Shown: positions 1 through 13,800, numbered from the stretch's first letter. The stretch is 64,000 nt of DNA from Sclerurus mexicanus (GCA_013396755.1 VWZF01001805.1:765728-829727), one strand, 5' to 3'. Notes: generated by a model not told the origin, from the letters alone. Made by a program: numbers and translations.

Positions 1-3000
1 GAAAACAATTTAGGCAGAGCAGAGTGAAGAAGTGGATTAGCCAAATAAAGCATTTCTGTTGAAAAAAAAATTCTCATTTGAAATTTGTTTTTGGGTTTTT
101 TTAGAAGAAATGATACATTGCCTGCATGCAAAGTCATAACCCATTTCCTTTGCAATAGGAACTAAGTATGTTTAATTACTGGGCTGTCTTATTAACTGGG
201 TTTTTTATTTAAAAACATGAAATGAACATTAAAGTTTAGGAAATTGTCTCAATATTGAAATTTTCTCCCAGGATACAGTTAGGATTTGAGGTTTCGAGGT
301 TTCATCAATTTTGGAAGATGAACTTTAGCCATGTATTCATATCTGATTTTTTTAGTTAATTTCAGTGACCAAAGAAGTTTACAGGAGATGTTATTTTCCC
401 AATTCTGAATCCAAAGGATACATTGGAAAACAGAGACATGACCTAAGCATAACCTCCATCTGATTTATAAGCTATATTAATATGACTGTGGGTGGTAAGG
501 ATTTGTATACTTGAACCCAATTTTTTTTTCCCCACTAAAGTGTTAATCCTTTATTTGGAACTCACGTATAAAAGACTTGGCTTTTCAGAACCAGATCATG
601 TGTTTTCCAGGCTGGTGGGCATCTCAGCAGATCTACTGGTGGGAATTTGTTACCATCAAACCTGAAATGAGAGCTTAATTTGGATTTGCCTGAGGGCCAA
701 ACCTTTTTCACAGTTACAATCCATACCTAAATACCAGCACTTTGATCTTCCCTGCTTCATGGACTCTACTCTTTTATCCTTACAAGAGATTCAGACAGAT
801 TGTGGTAGAGATTACACCTCACTTCTTTGTACCTCTACTTGCATGAGCATCAAAACCCACCGTCTCCCATCTGTTGCCTCTCTGGGTGGTCCCAGACCAT
901 CCTGGGAGGGTATTCCATCTCTACCATATGAGACAGTGCCCTTCAGATAAACTCACAGACAGAAGCACAACAAAAGTGAGCAGAGGGCCTTCAGCTTTGT
1001 TCTTTTCCCAACATTTTCCAGACTCTGGAGAACTCTAATGACGTTGCTCATTGTCATGTCCCACCGTGATGTCACACACCTTCTGAATGTTGCTCCAGCA
1101 AAATAAGAAAAGCATGCTCCTATCTCTGCACCTCACACAGTACAATGGACCTTCTCCCCCAGAGCTGTCCTCCCCTGCTGATCCTCTTCCAGTGATGGTG
1201 AAGGGCTGGCTTCTCCCTGGGCTTTACCAGACACCACACATCTTGCTGCAACTTCTCTCAGACATGTGCCTGCTTGATGTGGTTGCCCCTGCATCCAGCT
1301 GAGGAAGTCCAGCAACATTTTTTCAGACCAGCATAGTGGTTTTCAGCCCCAAAGGGCACATCAGGTCAAGTGAAACACTTTGCTAATGAGTGGGGGGAAA
1401 TAATAAATAAAAGCAATTCCTTCTTCCTCAAAACACTGAATAAAGAAAAATATGGAAGAAAAGAAAAATTCTGGGATTTATATGTTTTATATACTCTTTT
1501 ACTGGTTTTGAATCATTAAATAAAGCTGAAAAAAAGTGAAATATTACTTAGCCTGTCAACTTTTCTGTTCACCAAAGCTGCTATGGAAAGGAGAAGGATT
1601 GAGATGTATCTCCCACACCTGTAGCTTCGCCAGAGAGCTGAAATATTTATTTCCAGTGATCTTTAAACAGCACATGAGTGATCTATGCCCTGAGCTTTGA
1701 CATGGGACACAAAATGATGGGTCTCTCGGGTTACCTGCAGTCCCTTTTCTAGGTCATTTATCTGGGGCATGAGCCACAGTGGAGTTTGACTTTTGTCAAA
1801 CATGCATTTGAATCTAAAGAGAAAGATCACAGAAGGAGCACAGAAGAGAAGTGGACTTTTTGCCGTGGGGCACTTGTAAGATGAATGGTGCCAGACCTAG
1901 AAGACACAAAATTAGGACATGCACCTGGCAAAAGGGCAGCAACACAGAAAACAAATGGCTCCGGTTCAGCTGGAAATCTCTGGGGCCATGAGGAGTCTCC
2001 GGCTGCTGTGTGAATCCTCCTGCAGCCGCTGCCTCCAGGGGCTGGGAGCTGGGATCTTTAAGAGAATCAAAGCGAATTAGGGGTCAAAATCAGTAGAAAT
2101 TCATTGTGAAGCACACTCCTTTGGGGCTGCTTGCAGGCTATATGAGATCTAGATTTAATAGCTGGGAACTCCCCGGAGCACTGACCGGGCTGCTGCCGCG
2201 TTTGAGAAGTGCTCTCCTTTGGGTGTTGCACGTCAGCAGCCGGGTCTGAATGCCACGCTCAATATCTGCACTGCACTGTGCATGAGAGAGAGTTTAAAAG
2301 TAGGTCACAGCTCACTGTGATATGAACTGCTTCTTCCCAGGTGCATCAAGGCGCTCTTTCATGTGCTACTGAGGCAGGAGCAGCAATTCCTGAGCACACT
2401 GGGCATCCATGAGCCATCTCCCACAGTTTCTTTACTGGGGAGTCTGCAGAGCCGGAGGCTGCTGCCTTCATTGCACCCCGCAGGGTCTGGCAGGAGGGGG
2501 AGGATAGCAGCAGGTGCTACACATCGTGGCACACAGAGCTTGGACGACAGCTGGTGGCACCAGATATCTCAGCTTTCAGGTCATAAGATGTCTTCCCATG
2601 CTTCTCAGCACTGTGTGGTGCCACTGTGATGTCCTGCAGCTCACAAGAGCAACCCTGTGCTGCTTTACTTTCCATGTCCTGGCTGCAATTTTATCTCTCT
2701 GCCCTCATCAGATGATTCCTGGCTCAAGCACATGTGTTTTCCTGTGGGAAAATGCACTTTTTCTAAGTGACAAAGGCAAAGCTTGAGATAAACCATCTCA
2801 GTACAGTGAGATTAACAGAGATTGAGAGAAAATAAATGTGTGGTCATCACCTAGTGTCAGGAGCTTCGAATAGATAGGAAGCTGAATGCTCCATTCACTA
2901 TTTTTCTAGACAAGAGGCAAAAATGCCAGAAGAAATTGCAGTTGCCTGTTACCGAAGAATAGAGTCCTTCACCTCATCCCTTCACACATGCAGTGAATGG

Positions 3001-5274
3001 ATAAGACTGGGAGCTTCCCCTTCATCTCTAGGTTGTGGGTGGGAAATTGTTTTGAATATCAGCAGGGCTACTGTTCTTGATGGTTCCAAATTTACTACTT
3101 CAAGAATATGGAGATTTGACCATCACCTACGTTGCTTTCCTGTTCAATTACAACGAAGGGCTGAAACAAGTGGACCATGAATGAGACATGGTGTCACAAA
3201 AGCTCAGCAGAAGCAAAGGCAAATTTACTTGTTCTCCACACAATGAAGGAATGTAGTCAGTGTGAACATTTTCCATTGAAACTGGCTTTCAGAAACAGCA
3301 CCTAAATAAGTCTATTCACAGGAAATTCCTGCTTCTCATGGAAAATGTCAGTTTTTCAGATAAAGAAATAAATTAAAATGTCATATGTCAAAATATATCA
3401 AAGATATTTTGTCTGAACTAAAACTGAGGTGGGGTTGTTTGCAAAAATTCAAGCAGGCAGAAGTTAGGCTGCTCTGACTGAATAATTACTACAGCTGGCT
3501 TCATCCCCAGTGTGGTGTAACTGTGTCCTCTTCTTTCCATGTACAGGAAAAAAACCTGAGATATCTGGATGATGAAATTAAGGTAGAAACAGGATATTGA
3601 GTATTCTGGATAAAATTGTTATCATTCTGTCAGCTCTCTGAGAGCCTTTGGCCCCAGCGAGGTCAGCTAGCATCTCTTTCTTGCTCTACAATCAGCACTG
3701 TAGGCGTCAGGATTATCTCATGGAGGAGACACTTAGATTGGGCATGCTATTGCATGTAAATGTAGCAAGTGTTGCCCTTTTTTTATTCCCAGGTATAGTC
3801 ATGCATTGATCATTCCCCAGCTGCTGGTGCCTCTGTGTGTTACTGTGGGGGCAGAGAGAGAGCTTTAAATAGGAGCTCCTGCGTGATGCTGCACCACAGA
3901 GGCTTCTGCTCTCCCCCTCCATGCCAACCCCTTGAGGCAGGGCTGTGCTCACTACCACCCCCAACCTCGGCCCCCTCTGAGATGGGCACAGACAGGGGAC
4001 CTGCTCTGGATCTCTCCAGGAAACCCACCAAATTGCACAGAATGAATGCAATCTGGAAAAATCTGTTTACTGTGATGTGCTCATACAGCTGGAAGGATTT
4101 AGCTGCTATTTCAAGCAGACCTTCCTGTAAATGCAAAGGAGCATCTCAAAATGCATTTCAAACACAGAAATGAAGGGCTCTGCTCTGGTTCATTTTCACC
4201 TGTGGTGTGTCACCCCTTAAGTGGCCTCAATTTACCAGACACCAGCAGAGAATTCAGTTTGTGAACACAATTCCCACAGTTGCATATGCCAGTTATCCAC
4301 ACCGTGGCCAACAGGTCTGCCTTAAATACACTGGGGTGTAATTCTGACCCTGACTAATACCTATAACAAAAGTGTCCTCAATACCACCTCAATGATCACT
4401 GTGCACAGGATTCTCAGTCTGAAGCAGGGTGAGTTATGACAGAGTAGGTTCTTCACAGCTATAGAAATCCTCCCCAAAACAGTGAATAGTTTGCATCCTT
4501 TATACACATAGGAAATAAACTTACACTGAAGTCCCAGTAGTTTGCCCAAGGTTCCCCTCTTAATATCTCTCCTATATAACACCTGACAAGAGCTTCCCAA
4601 GTGGCTGCCTACCCTAAAAAGAAAGGAGACATGAGCAAGGACATACCAACAGCTCCACAGATGGGTACTTGGATGCAGCCCTAAAGATTAGAGCAATGGT
4701 ATCATCCATAGTCAACTAGAATTTCTCTTTCGCAGGCAATAAATATTGGATTATTTATTTTGCATCATGACTGCCTTCTTTCCTCTCCTTTCTCTTTTTC
4801 TCTCTGTAGGGTAAGGAAAGAGCATACGATGAGTGTAGTATATTATAACTGCATATTAATGTCTTCTATTCAGTCAGTGCATGCATTCATTTATATGGAT
4901 GATTTGCTAGTTTTGTTTGAATACACACACGCATATTTAACAGTGAGGTTTATTATGAAAAATGCCCTCAAATTAACTCTTTTAAAAGATGCCAATATTA
5001 TTGGCAAGAATTGCATTTTATTTTTCTTTGTAAATGTGCTGCTTCCTTAGACATTAATTTCTTTGGAAATCCAGTACTTTTCCAAATGCAAAGACAGTGG
5101 TGATGAGCAACTGTCATTCCCACATTAAAAGGCAAAACCAAGCCTTGATCTTTCTACAGCAGATTAGGGAGAGAGATAAAAATGAGATGAAAGCCTCAAA
5201 TGTCTGTTCCACTAGGTTCGAGGCATTCTTTTTGTTTTAGTTCCGCACTCTGCCTCTTTAATTCCCCCTGGCTC
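1..5274. other. anonymous non-coding DNA
   Basis: No gene is recognised here. Open frames are at most about 112 codons, overlap one another on both strands (for example 3713-4173) and show no known domain. The sequence alternates between AT-rich and mixed stretches. Between about 1990 and 2540 CpG is mildly more frequent than in the surroundings, treated separately. A pyrimidine tract ending in AG occurs at about 4785-4809, just upstream of AT-rich sequence, but no partner splice site or coding exon can be supported. Confidence 0.6.
1990..2540. other. mild CpG cluster
   Basis: CpG dinucleotides are unusually frequent for this window, most densely at 2170-2262, where I count about seven in roughly 100 bases. 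The interval is not GC-rich enough to call a CpG island by eye. It could be a weak regulatory element, or simply less decayed sequence. No coding region is supported across it. Confidence 0.3.
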
Positions 5275-5410
5275 AAATGCCAATTTTCTGCTATGTTGGC
5301 ATGACTGCCGAAGAATTGCTTCTGTTAATAAACTGCACAAAATAGCTGAGCAATTAGGCAATTAAACTGTTTTAAATTTAATTTAAAACCCTGGCATTTT
5401 GCTAGGAGTA
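5275..5410. promoter_or_regulatory. candidate conserved non-coding element, homeodomain-like motifs
   Basis: AT-rich block with repeated CAATTA/TTAATA-type homeodomain cores around 5315-5390, including two CAATTA cores about 10 bases apart at 5350-5365. The composition resembles vertebrate developmental enhancers, but conservation cannot be tested here. It contains no open frame of note. Confidence 0.25.
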
Positions 5411-8235
5411 CTTTTTTTTCCCTTTAATCCCATCTTTTTTGTGTGGTGGGAGTTAAGGGGCAAGTTGGAAGGGTGGGAAGACAGCACAGGGACGAGGGAA
5501 GAATCTGGTGTGATTGGAGTTGAGTCGGGTTCCTGTTGTGGATAAGCACAAGGGCTGTCCACTTTGGGGAGCACATTCCAGCCCTTGTCGCTTATTAGAA
5601 CAAGTAATTTTTTCCCAAACATTTAACACACAAACAAGCTTAATCTGATTTCTGTACTGATCCCAGATGGGTATCAGGGGTTGTAAGCAAATGATTTCTA
5701 TAGCTACCTACCTGCTCTTGGCTGCTAGTTCAAAATAAACGGAGCACTGGAGAAAACACAGGAATTACTGTGCCCAGGGGTGAGCAACCTGTTCTTCTCA
5801 TTTCTGCATGTTCCCACTGCATTCAAAGGCACTTCTCCAAGTTAACTGAACTGTAGAAAAGTTTGTCCCTTGGGCTCATTTGACCTGTACTTACAGAGAT
5901 GGGTTTTTTTGCTACAGATCGAGTTTGCATTTTGCTAAATGTTCTCCTGTCACTGGCTTGCCATCAGTGATGGCACGGGAATTTACCCTTGCTGGAGACA
6001 GGCTCAAAAGAACGGTGAGAGCACTTATTCCATCATGCCACAGCTGCATCCTCAAGCCCATCAGTCCCTGCCTTGCTTCACCACCAGCCAAAGCCCCTCC
6101 TGGGCCACTCACACCATGTGGGCCAAGCTCTGGTAGTCCACCTCCATCGTGCTACATCCCTTCCCAAGCCAGCCATCTTCCCTGGGCCACCATCTAAAAT
6201 CTGTGCATGTTCCTCTGTTTCAATTCACAGTTCCAATCCATCCCATTCATACACCCAAGTAAAGTTCCCCCAATACGCACAAATGCTCAACTCCCAGCCA
6301 CATCCCATGCCTGTGCACTGCAACTGCTCTTCCACCCTCCTTGTTTCACATCATGCTCCTCAGCTGACTCACTACCTTAGGACTCCCAAGTTTTTCAGAG
6401 CAATCTGTCCTCTTTATTTCTCAATGCATTAAATGTCTTTTCTTCCTATAATGGCTGGAAGAATAAAAGCATTCTCCTTACTGCCCTACTAAAACTTTTC
6501 ACTAATAGAAATGTACCACGTTTTCCAAGCCTTTTTGCTTTACCTATATTTGGATGAATGATGCCACAGCAAAATACCCTGCAGTGCTGACTGTCTCCTC
6601 ATGGAAAGCTTGAATCTCCATGGTCACATAGTGGCTATTTTTAGTGAACCAGTCATTCTTGTTATTCTTCTAGTAAGTGAAATTAAAAATAATGGAAAAA
6701 GAATTAAAAGGATTCTTTTAGATGTTACAGTAGTCACATAGTGTTTGCAAAATTCTGAGTGAAACTCCTCTACCTCCCCCACCCCAAGCTAATAGGGATG
6801 TCAACATTAACAATATTCACGTCATCACTGCAGTCAAGCTCACATTATCATTTCCACTAAATACACCATTGGGACCAATCCTGTGGTAGCTGGGGAAATG
6901 TACTCTAAGTTAATTCATTATTTCAGGTATGATTGTATGCTTAATCGAGATCTCCTGTTCTGCACAGCAAACTCACTTGTTGCCCTGAGAACAGACAAGT
7001 CAGTCCCAGGAAGTTCCTCTCTATGATCCTGAGTATCTCCACACCTCTATGCTGCAGAGGAGCTGTTGGCAATGCAGGCTGTGCCAGGGTGTTAATAGAG
7101 ATACAAGGGCTGGAAGTGCTGAATGAGCTGGGGATATCATACGTGTCATGGAAACAGGGTATTTGGGGCAGTGTTTAAGAGCGATGCAGAGAATTGAGGC
7201 AACAGTGAGACATTCATTTTCTGCTTTTTGGACATCTCAGAGCACCATTTCACAACCTTTTTCTTCTCTATGTGTTAGCATAGATTGCAATATTAATTCC
7301 TGTCCTCTGCCCCCTCCTGACATTGACTTTCCACCACTAGCCTTTTGGCTATCCATTCCATTTTGACAGCAGTGTCTTCTGAACAACATCTCTGTTTCTG
7401 TGTTTATGCAATGCCCAGCATGAAGGGAAACTGATTTTTGCTGGACCTTTAGCTACTGTTGTAATGCAGATAATAATAATAATATTACATCCTTAAACTA
7501 TCTGTCCTGTTTCAGTGCATCTGACAACCTTCTTATAAAAAAAGGAGGTATGTATTATGCAGGCATGAGCAAGCTCTAACATCAAGCAGACAACACATAA
7601 TTCTAGATGATCTTTTCAGCGTCACCAAAACCCAGACTGTCACAGGGATGACATAGGGAAGGATAATTAAGATAATGGGTTGGTCTTTGTTTGTACATTG
7701 CTCAGTAGCCATCAACAGAATTACAGCTCAAGGCAGACCTTATAACACTCCTCAAGCCTCCTTGGTAGCAACATGTGGTCAGGACTTCAGAATAGGAGAG
7801 TTTAGGTTTTGCCATTGTACATATGACAAGATTTTCAGGCACCATAACTCTTAGAAGAGAAGCATCAACTTTCTTGATCCTACAAGCAGCATACTGAAAT
7901 TTTTGTGTGGCCAGCACCACTGACAGAGAGCCATGGTCTGGGGGTGACTCACAGGTGGAAGGTGACACTTCCCCATGGGCTGGACACATAGCTACACCCT
8001 TGGGCAGGCTGATGGTGCCGTCCTCAGTGACCAGTACTGGTTTATGTCTGCCAAGGCTCAGGATTACCTGCAAGGCTTTTCTTTTGGTCAGGGATCTCTG
8101 TTCTTATGTGCTTCAAGAGCCACATTTGGTCACAAATCACTCCTTGCACACTTCTGCTTCATTTTGTAAGGTAGTGATTAAAGGACATCCGAGGAATTCA
8201 GTTGTTTATTGTAGTTCCTCCAAATGCCAGCAGAG
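5411..8235. other. anonymous non-coding DNA
   Basis: Nothing gene-like is recognised. 6000-6420 is C-rich and G-poor on the plus strand, which opens overlapping frames of 65 to 119 codons by composition alone. A short (TAA)n run lies at 7470-7484. Overlapping frames of 112 to 123 codons at 7702-8245 lie on both strands, have no recognisable product, and are treated as chance. Confidence 0.6.
7470..7484. repeat. (TAA)n microsatellite
   Basis: Five consecutive TAA/ATA units are directly visible. Ordinary simple repeat. Confidence 0.85.
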
Positions 8236-8239
8236 GTTG

Positions 8240-8640
8240 TATTGAAATGTAAGATAAACACACATGCAAATAATACATTGACTCTAATTCAGTCACGATG
8301 ACTTTGCCAATAAATATACAATCACTTTATAATACATTACATTTGTATATTTTAAACGACCTAATTGATAGGAGCATGAAAGCATTAAATTACCATATAG
8401 CAAGACAACTATAGCACACTAGACATCTATTAGCTTACTACATGTCAATCAGTGTTTTACCAATTAATGGCTATCTAATTATCTTGCTATAATGAGCTTG
8501 TTAAATGCCAATTAAATGGCAAGCTGTTTGAAAGCATTAATAAGAATGTAATTACACAGTTATTGGTGACATAATTTTCACATCATTAACTAGTAACTTA
8601 CCCTTATTAAGTTTAATAAGTATATTCTTTTAACTTCCCA
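8240..8640. promoter_or_regulatory. candidate developmental enhancer (homeodomain/POU-rich)
   Basis: A very AT-rich, CpG-poor block of about 400 bases packed with homeodomain cores in both orientations: CTAATTGATA, CCAATTAATGG, CTAATTATC, CCAATTAAATGG and GTAATTACAC. A perfect octamer ATGCAAAT lies at 8264-8271. Stop codons fall in all frames. This motif texture is typical of conserved enhancers near developmental regulators in gene deserts. That is inference from texture only, and the target gene is not in the window. The alternative is simple AT-rich drift. Confidence 0.4.
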
Positions 8641-10550
8641 TTGATCCCAAATCAGGATACAATCACCAGTTGGTTAAGACTGAATGAGATGGGTATAATT
8701 ATCAGGATCATTATTGGAAAAGTTTAATGTCTCTGATGTTATAAATAAGCAATAACAGAAGGATGCACTGGAGAAAAGGCCAACTGCAAGTATAACTACA
8801 CTCTGTACACAGAGAATAACTTGGGATAGAAAATGTTCTTCTAGACAAGAAATGTACCTCTCGTAAGAGACCAGCTTTCAAACCTGGAAATTGTAGTTGG
8901 TTTGCACAGCAGAAGGTCAAATTTCTGTTATCAGACTTTTCTACCAGAGTGCTCTAAATGAAAAGAAATTGATGAGAAAGGCTGAGTCCTTGCTTGGCAT
9001 GTGGTTCCCAGGTGGGGCATGCCAGGAGCTGATGGCCTGGGATGATGCTCACCTTGCTTACTCTATATTGCTCCTGAGAAAACAGTTTCTGCTGCTTTTT
9101 TGTGTAGCTGAGAAGGAAGAGGTGCAGTGATAAACCCACAGTGTGCTCCTGCAGGGAGAAAGGGCAGTAGAGCCTGATGGGACCAGCACTGCTGGGACTG
9201 TGGAGACTGTGAAGTTACACCTCATACTTACCTTGAAGTTTGGACAGATAACTTAATCCATCTTATCTTTCCATTTGCTAGGCCTTGAGAGAGTAAAATA
9301 ATCACCAATAATACTGAGGTATCCAAAACCTCCAGGTTAGGTGCTGCAGAAACACTGATGTCAACAGCAGCTCCCCACAGAGCAGGTATCAGAGCAAGTT
9401 AAACCTGTCCACAGGAAGCTGAACTCAGATCTTTGCTTCAATCATTAGGATGTCATAGTTTGTATAAAAGAAAATAGCCAATCTTCCATCCCAAATCTTT
9501 TATTTATGAAAGGGAAACAAATCACCCAGTGCATTTCCACACCAGGAAAAGCTATTTAACTAAGCAAGCATGCGTGAGCCATGGCAAATGCACAAATAGT
9601 TCTGAGTTAATCTCTTCCTTCACCCTCTCATTCCATTTTTGCAAAAGATTGGGCTCATACCATATCTGCTGTATTTAAAATGAAGAAAGTGATTGACTGC
9701 CAGTTACTGAATTAGGCACTGTTCTGAGATATGTGTGTAACTAACTCTGCTCTCAGCCTCAGTGCCTTAAATAACCACCCCACCCTGACGAGTGCCAGGG
9801 ATCCCAGAACAGCCCAGCACGTGTCCTGCATTCCCAGCTATAGGTGCACTGCCCATCTCCAGTGGAGCTTTCCCAGTGTTTCCCAGATACCAGGAGACAA
9901 GAGGATGCTCAGTGGTCCATCATGGCTCAGCAGACAGCTGCAGCCTGCATGTTTAAGTGTTTTTCAGACCTGGGGCCAGTGGAACAACCTAATCTTTCCC
10001 AGAGATGCAATGTAGCCCTCCTCTAACATTCCTCCCCCCTCTTTCCCTCTATATTTTTGACTCCTTCACTGTTTTATTAAGAGGACTAGGGAGGTCTGCT
10101 GAATTCCTCTGTCTCCTGGGATGTATTTAACACAAACGTGCTGTTCCTATCTTGGACACATAAGATGGGCAAATGAACACACAGGCATCACAGTAACATC
10201 ATCTTCTATTGATCTCTACTGATCTAGGCACATTGTGAATGTGCTTTGCTGGTTTAAAGAATTGTTTTCGGTGTATACCTGTCAGTTTCCTTCCCTCCCT
10301 CAATTTCATCTTCTTATAAGAGAGACAATTTTGTGTGAAAATAGAGGCTCTCTCCTTTTCCTCAGCAAAACAAAAATAAAGGAAAGGGAGAGGAAGGTGA
10401 GGAAAGAAACTCTTCCACTTCTATGCAGCACTTTTGTTTCCCACCCCAAAAGCAATATGAAATTGCACTGAGCAGGTATGGTAATAATCAGCCCTGAATG
10501 GAGTAATGATGTGTCTCCTGCACTGAAGCTCCTGACAGCAAAATCATGAC
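8641..10550. other. anonymous non-coding DNA
   Basis: No gene recognised. Open frames reach 94 codons (9731-10015) without known motifs. 10020-10320 is pyrimidine-rich on the plus strand. No interspersed repeat is recognised. Confidence 0.6.
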
Positions 10551-10554
10551 CTGC

Positions 10555-10720
10555 TCCCCACAGGTATCAAAGTCACTAATTAGCCATCACGCTCTCTGGA
10601 TCGGCATTCATTAGAGGAACCGACACTGTTATTCAGTCACGGGGAGTCTCTTTCAAGTCCCAGCACTTTCCTCTTTGATAGAAAGAGACTGCAGCAGCAC
10701 AGGCAGCACGTTTGCCTTCT
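10555..10720. promoter_or_regulatory. candidate conserved element with hairpin
   Basis: The interval has several CpGs and a CTAATTAGC homeodomain-type core at about 10575-10583. It also contains a perfect 10-base inverted repeat, AGTCTCTTTC at 10645-10654 and GAAAGAGACT at 10681-10690, separated by 26 bases. This is suggestive of a structured or regulatory element, but no function is known. Confidence 0.3.
10645..10690. repeat. inverted repeat, 10-bp arms, 26-nt loop
   Basis: The arms at 10645-10654 and 10681-10690 are exact reverse complements. The loop is purine/pyrimidine mixed. The structure is certain in sequence; any function is unknown. Confidence 0.85.
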
Positions 10721-10855
10721 GTCACTCGCTGGCTGCTGTGCTGCACAGCACATGAGGCTGGAAGCCGAGGATGCAGTGGGTTCAGCTGAAGGAGCAGCTC
10801 AGTGCTGCCTGGAAAACCTTTAGTAACAGATCATGGACTAGCACATTTCCAAGCA

Positions 10856-10880
10856 CTGCTGCTGCTGCTGCTGCTGCTGC
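10856..10880 (+). repeat. (CTG)8 trinucleotide repeat
   Basis: Eight uninterrupted CTG units are visible, followed by CCGCC. CTG/CAG runs are length-variable. Here it lies outside any supported gene. Confidence 0.9.
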
Positions 10881-10899
10881 CGCCCACCTGGTCTAAATA

Positions 10900-13800
10900 T
10901 CGTCTCAGCAACGTACCCAGTACTGCCATCTAGATCCTGGCGGTTCCTTTGCCTCTCAGATGAACAGACCACCTGAAGAAAATGGGTTGTTCCTGCCATT
11001 TTTTCAGGGCTAGATAATCAAGATAGCTCGGCTATAACTGTATTCATAGGCTAACGAGATGATAGGTAGAGTCCACTTTACTAAATTCAGATCCAAATGT
11101 CCTCGGTGTCTGCACAGACCAGATTTGCCTAAAGCCCTGTTTTCAGACCCATCTATAACAGGATTTATACTTCTGCCTCATAACCATTTCCTTGTTACAT
11201 CCTTTTTCCTTATTTTACAGTTTTTTCCCCCTAGGTTGCTATTTGCTTTTACTCCATGTCTTTGAAACTGGAAATAGTAGTTAACAATTAAAAATTATCC
11301 TTTTTTTGTCATATTATCTCTACAGTGGCACTCATCGGAAGAAAATAAGAGTCAGCACTGGTAACATCAAACAATTTATAAGTTACCTAGTTCAGAAAGA
11401 CACTAGAGCCTTTCTATACACTGAAGCATCCAGCACTGATCACTGTTATAGCCACAGTACCTTGCTTGGGTGAACCATTAGTATATTGTAGCATAGAAAT
11501 CCCTATAGTGGCTATAAAACATATTTATATATCTATAAAACCAGGACGCTCTGGCCTACTGAAAGCACTTAGACACTTCCATAAAGAACAGCATATAGAA
11601 GCTTGCTGTATGGTAGAAAGAAAGAAGCCACGCTCACGTTCTGAGATCAGTGTTTATTTCCAGCCATCTGCAAGGAAAGCCCATCAGTTCGATGATTATC
11701 TGAATGTATGTGGAACATTTGTAAAAAGCTGGGAGAATTCCATTATGTATAAGCTGCTTAAAAAGTGGCTCACTTAAGGTTATTACATTGCTGCTTTGGG
11801 TTATTTTTGTTTAATTCAAACTCTGCAGTGGGTGAGACTCAATTTCAGTTTAAACAATCACTTTAGTACCTTATCTTTCTCATCATCTTCTGTACCTACA
11901 AAATTTGCAGTGTGGGATTCAGATAAATAAATACATGATTACACACACACTCGCTCATCATTTTCTCCATGACATTCTGTTTTCTGTGAATAAAGAAAAT
12001 GGCTTTCAGCGTGCTTTTCCCCTCCTTTTAAGTGAATGATTTCCAAAGGGCCTGTCTGTCCAGAACAGATTAACTCTCTTGCCTTAGAATGAGGCCAAAG
12101 CACAGTTTTTAGTGCCAGAAAATCAGTTTTAAATCCAAAGAAGTTTCCGTTCAGAAATCTATTTAAGAATACACCTACAGAGAGTCTTCTCTAACCTGCT
12201 CCAACTGAAGAAAGAAAGAAAATATTTGCCCATTGACCTAAGAAGATGCTTCGAATGAACAGCCCTATTGATGAAATGAATAAGATAATGTGGACTGTGA
12301 TTTCGCCTCACACTCTTGCCCATAAGAAAATGCATATTTGACAGCTTTTGAGTTAGCTGAGTCCCCAGTGAAAAGGCTGCATGATGTTTCTGAATGCAAA
12401 CTTTGAGCATCCAAAGGAAATGCTGCAGCAACATCCTCTTTGGATAGATCTTTCCACCACAAAAGGGTTCCCAACCACATAATACCAAACCAATAGTAAT
12501 CAAAGAGGTGAATAAAGAAAAAACTTTTAGAACGAATACTCTTAAATTTTAAAAGTACTGAAAACAGAGCATTAAAAGACATGGAAAAAAGCCAGTCTTC
12601 CCCTCAGGAGAGCCTTCATGGAGGAACCTACTTTTGGGAATATGTTTCTTTCACCATTTCACTTTCATATTCATATTCTTAAGGTTTCTTAAGCCTATGT
12701 AAGAAGAAAGGGACATTTTCTGTAGATCTCTTTCAAACAGCGGCTCTCCTACCAGTCCTGTGAACTCATCCTTTCCATGGGGCAAAGCAGGCACTTAGTG
12801 ATTAAAATGCATCCCAAGCCACCCAGATTCAAATCTTCTACAATGTCATGGCAAAAGTTTCCAGACGCTGCAGTGTGTGTCTTTCCTTTCTTCAAATCTT
12901 TCCATTTGGGGATGGCAAATAGCTGGGATCTGTGAAACAACACAACATTGTTCTTTCAGGCGTGTTCTTTATTTTCCAAATTAAAGGGAAGTGCAAAAGT
13001 TTAATTGTGCTTCCCTCTGTGTCCCTCCTGGCAGAGCGGTAAATTGGGGTAAATTGTGAATGCACTTTCATTCTGCTTATCACAAGTCTGGTAGCTCGCT
13101 CCATCCTCTGTTTTCAATCCTGTGATGCTATAGAAATACAACAGTGTAACTAACACTTCTCCTCATTTAGAGCCGCAGGTGGTGGGCGTACGTGTGATTT
13201 CATTGTCTTTACTTGGTAATTACAGGTCTGTTCCTATTCCCACTGCCTCAGTGGGGTGCTTGTATAGTACATGTAGTTAAGTCCTTTCAGGTGTTTGCAA
13301 GGTGGATTAGCATGAAATATTGTATCACTGCAGAATAGTACCTGCTCTGCTGCGCCTGCGACCACTGGGTAGAAGGGATGATGGAGCACAGGCTGGCCTA
13401 ACTGCTTGTATTGACACAACAGCAGTGTAAAGCCTGGCTCAGACAAGACTCATCCCAGAAGGGAGAGGATAGCTGGGATTTGGATGGTCTGCCTGGCAGA
13501 GCGTGTCTCCACATCCATGAACACTGTGGTTCTGCAGAGGGTGCAAAATGCAGTGAGTTGCTGGCAACCCTCCAGCATGCACACATCAGGTCATTGCAGT
13601 AACCTGCACTCATGCTGTATCCTTGCTCCTTTCCCTCGCTGAAGATGTCTGAGAATGTGAGACATGGTGGGCCACAGGGCAATGACAGCAAGATTGATGC
13701 AACCTGTGATTTAATGCACGTGACAGATCCATTTAAAAATGTAAATATTTTTATCCTTTGATTTAAGCTTCTGATTCCTCCAGATGTTTGTGGTTGATAA

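Noticed and set aside
4892..4903. YMDD-like string, as in reverse transcriptases
   Set aside because: Only four residues match. The conserved spacing and neighbouring motifs of a reverse transcriptase are missing, and the sequence is AT-rich and anonymous. No endogenous viral element is supported.
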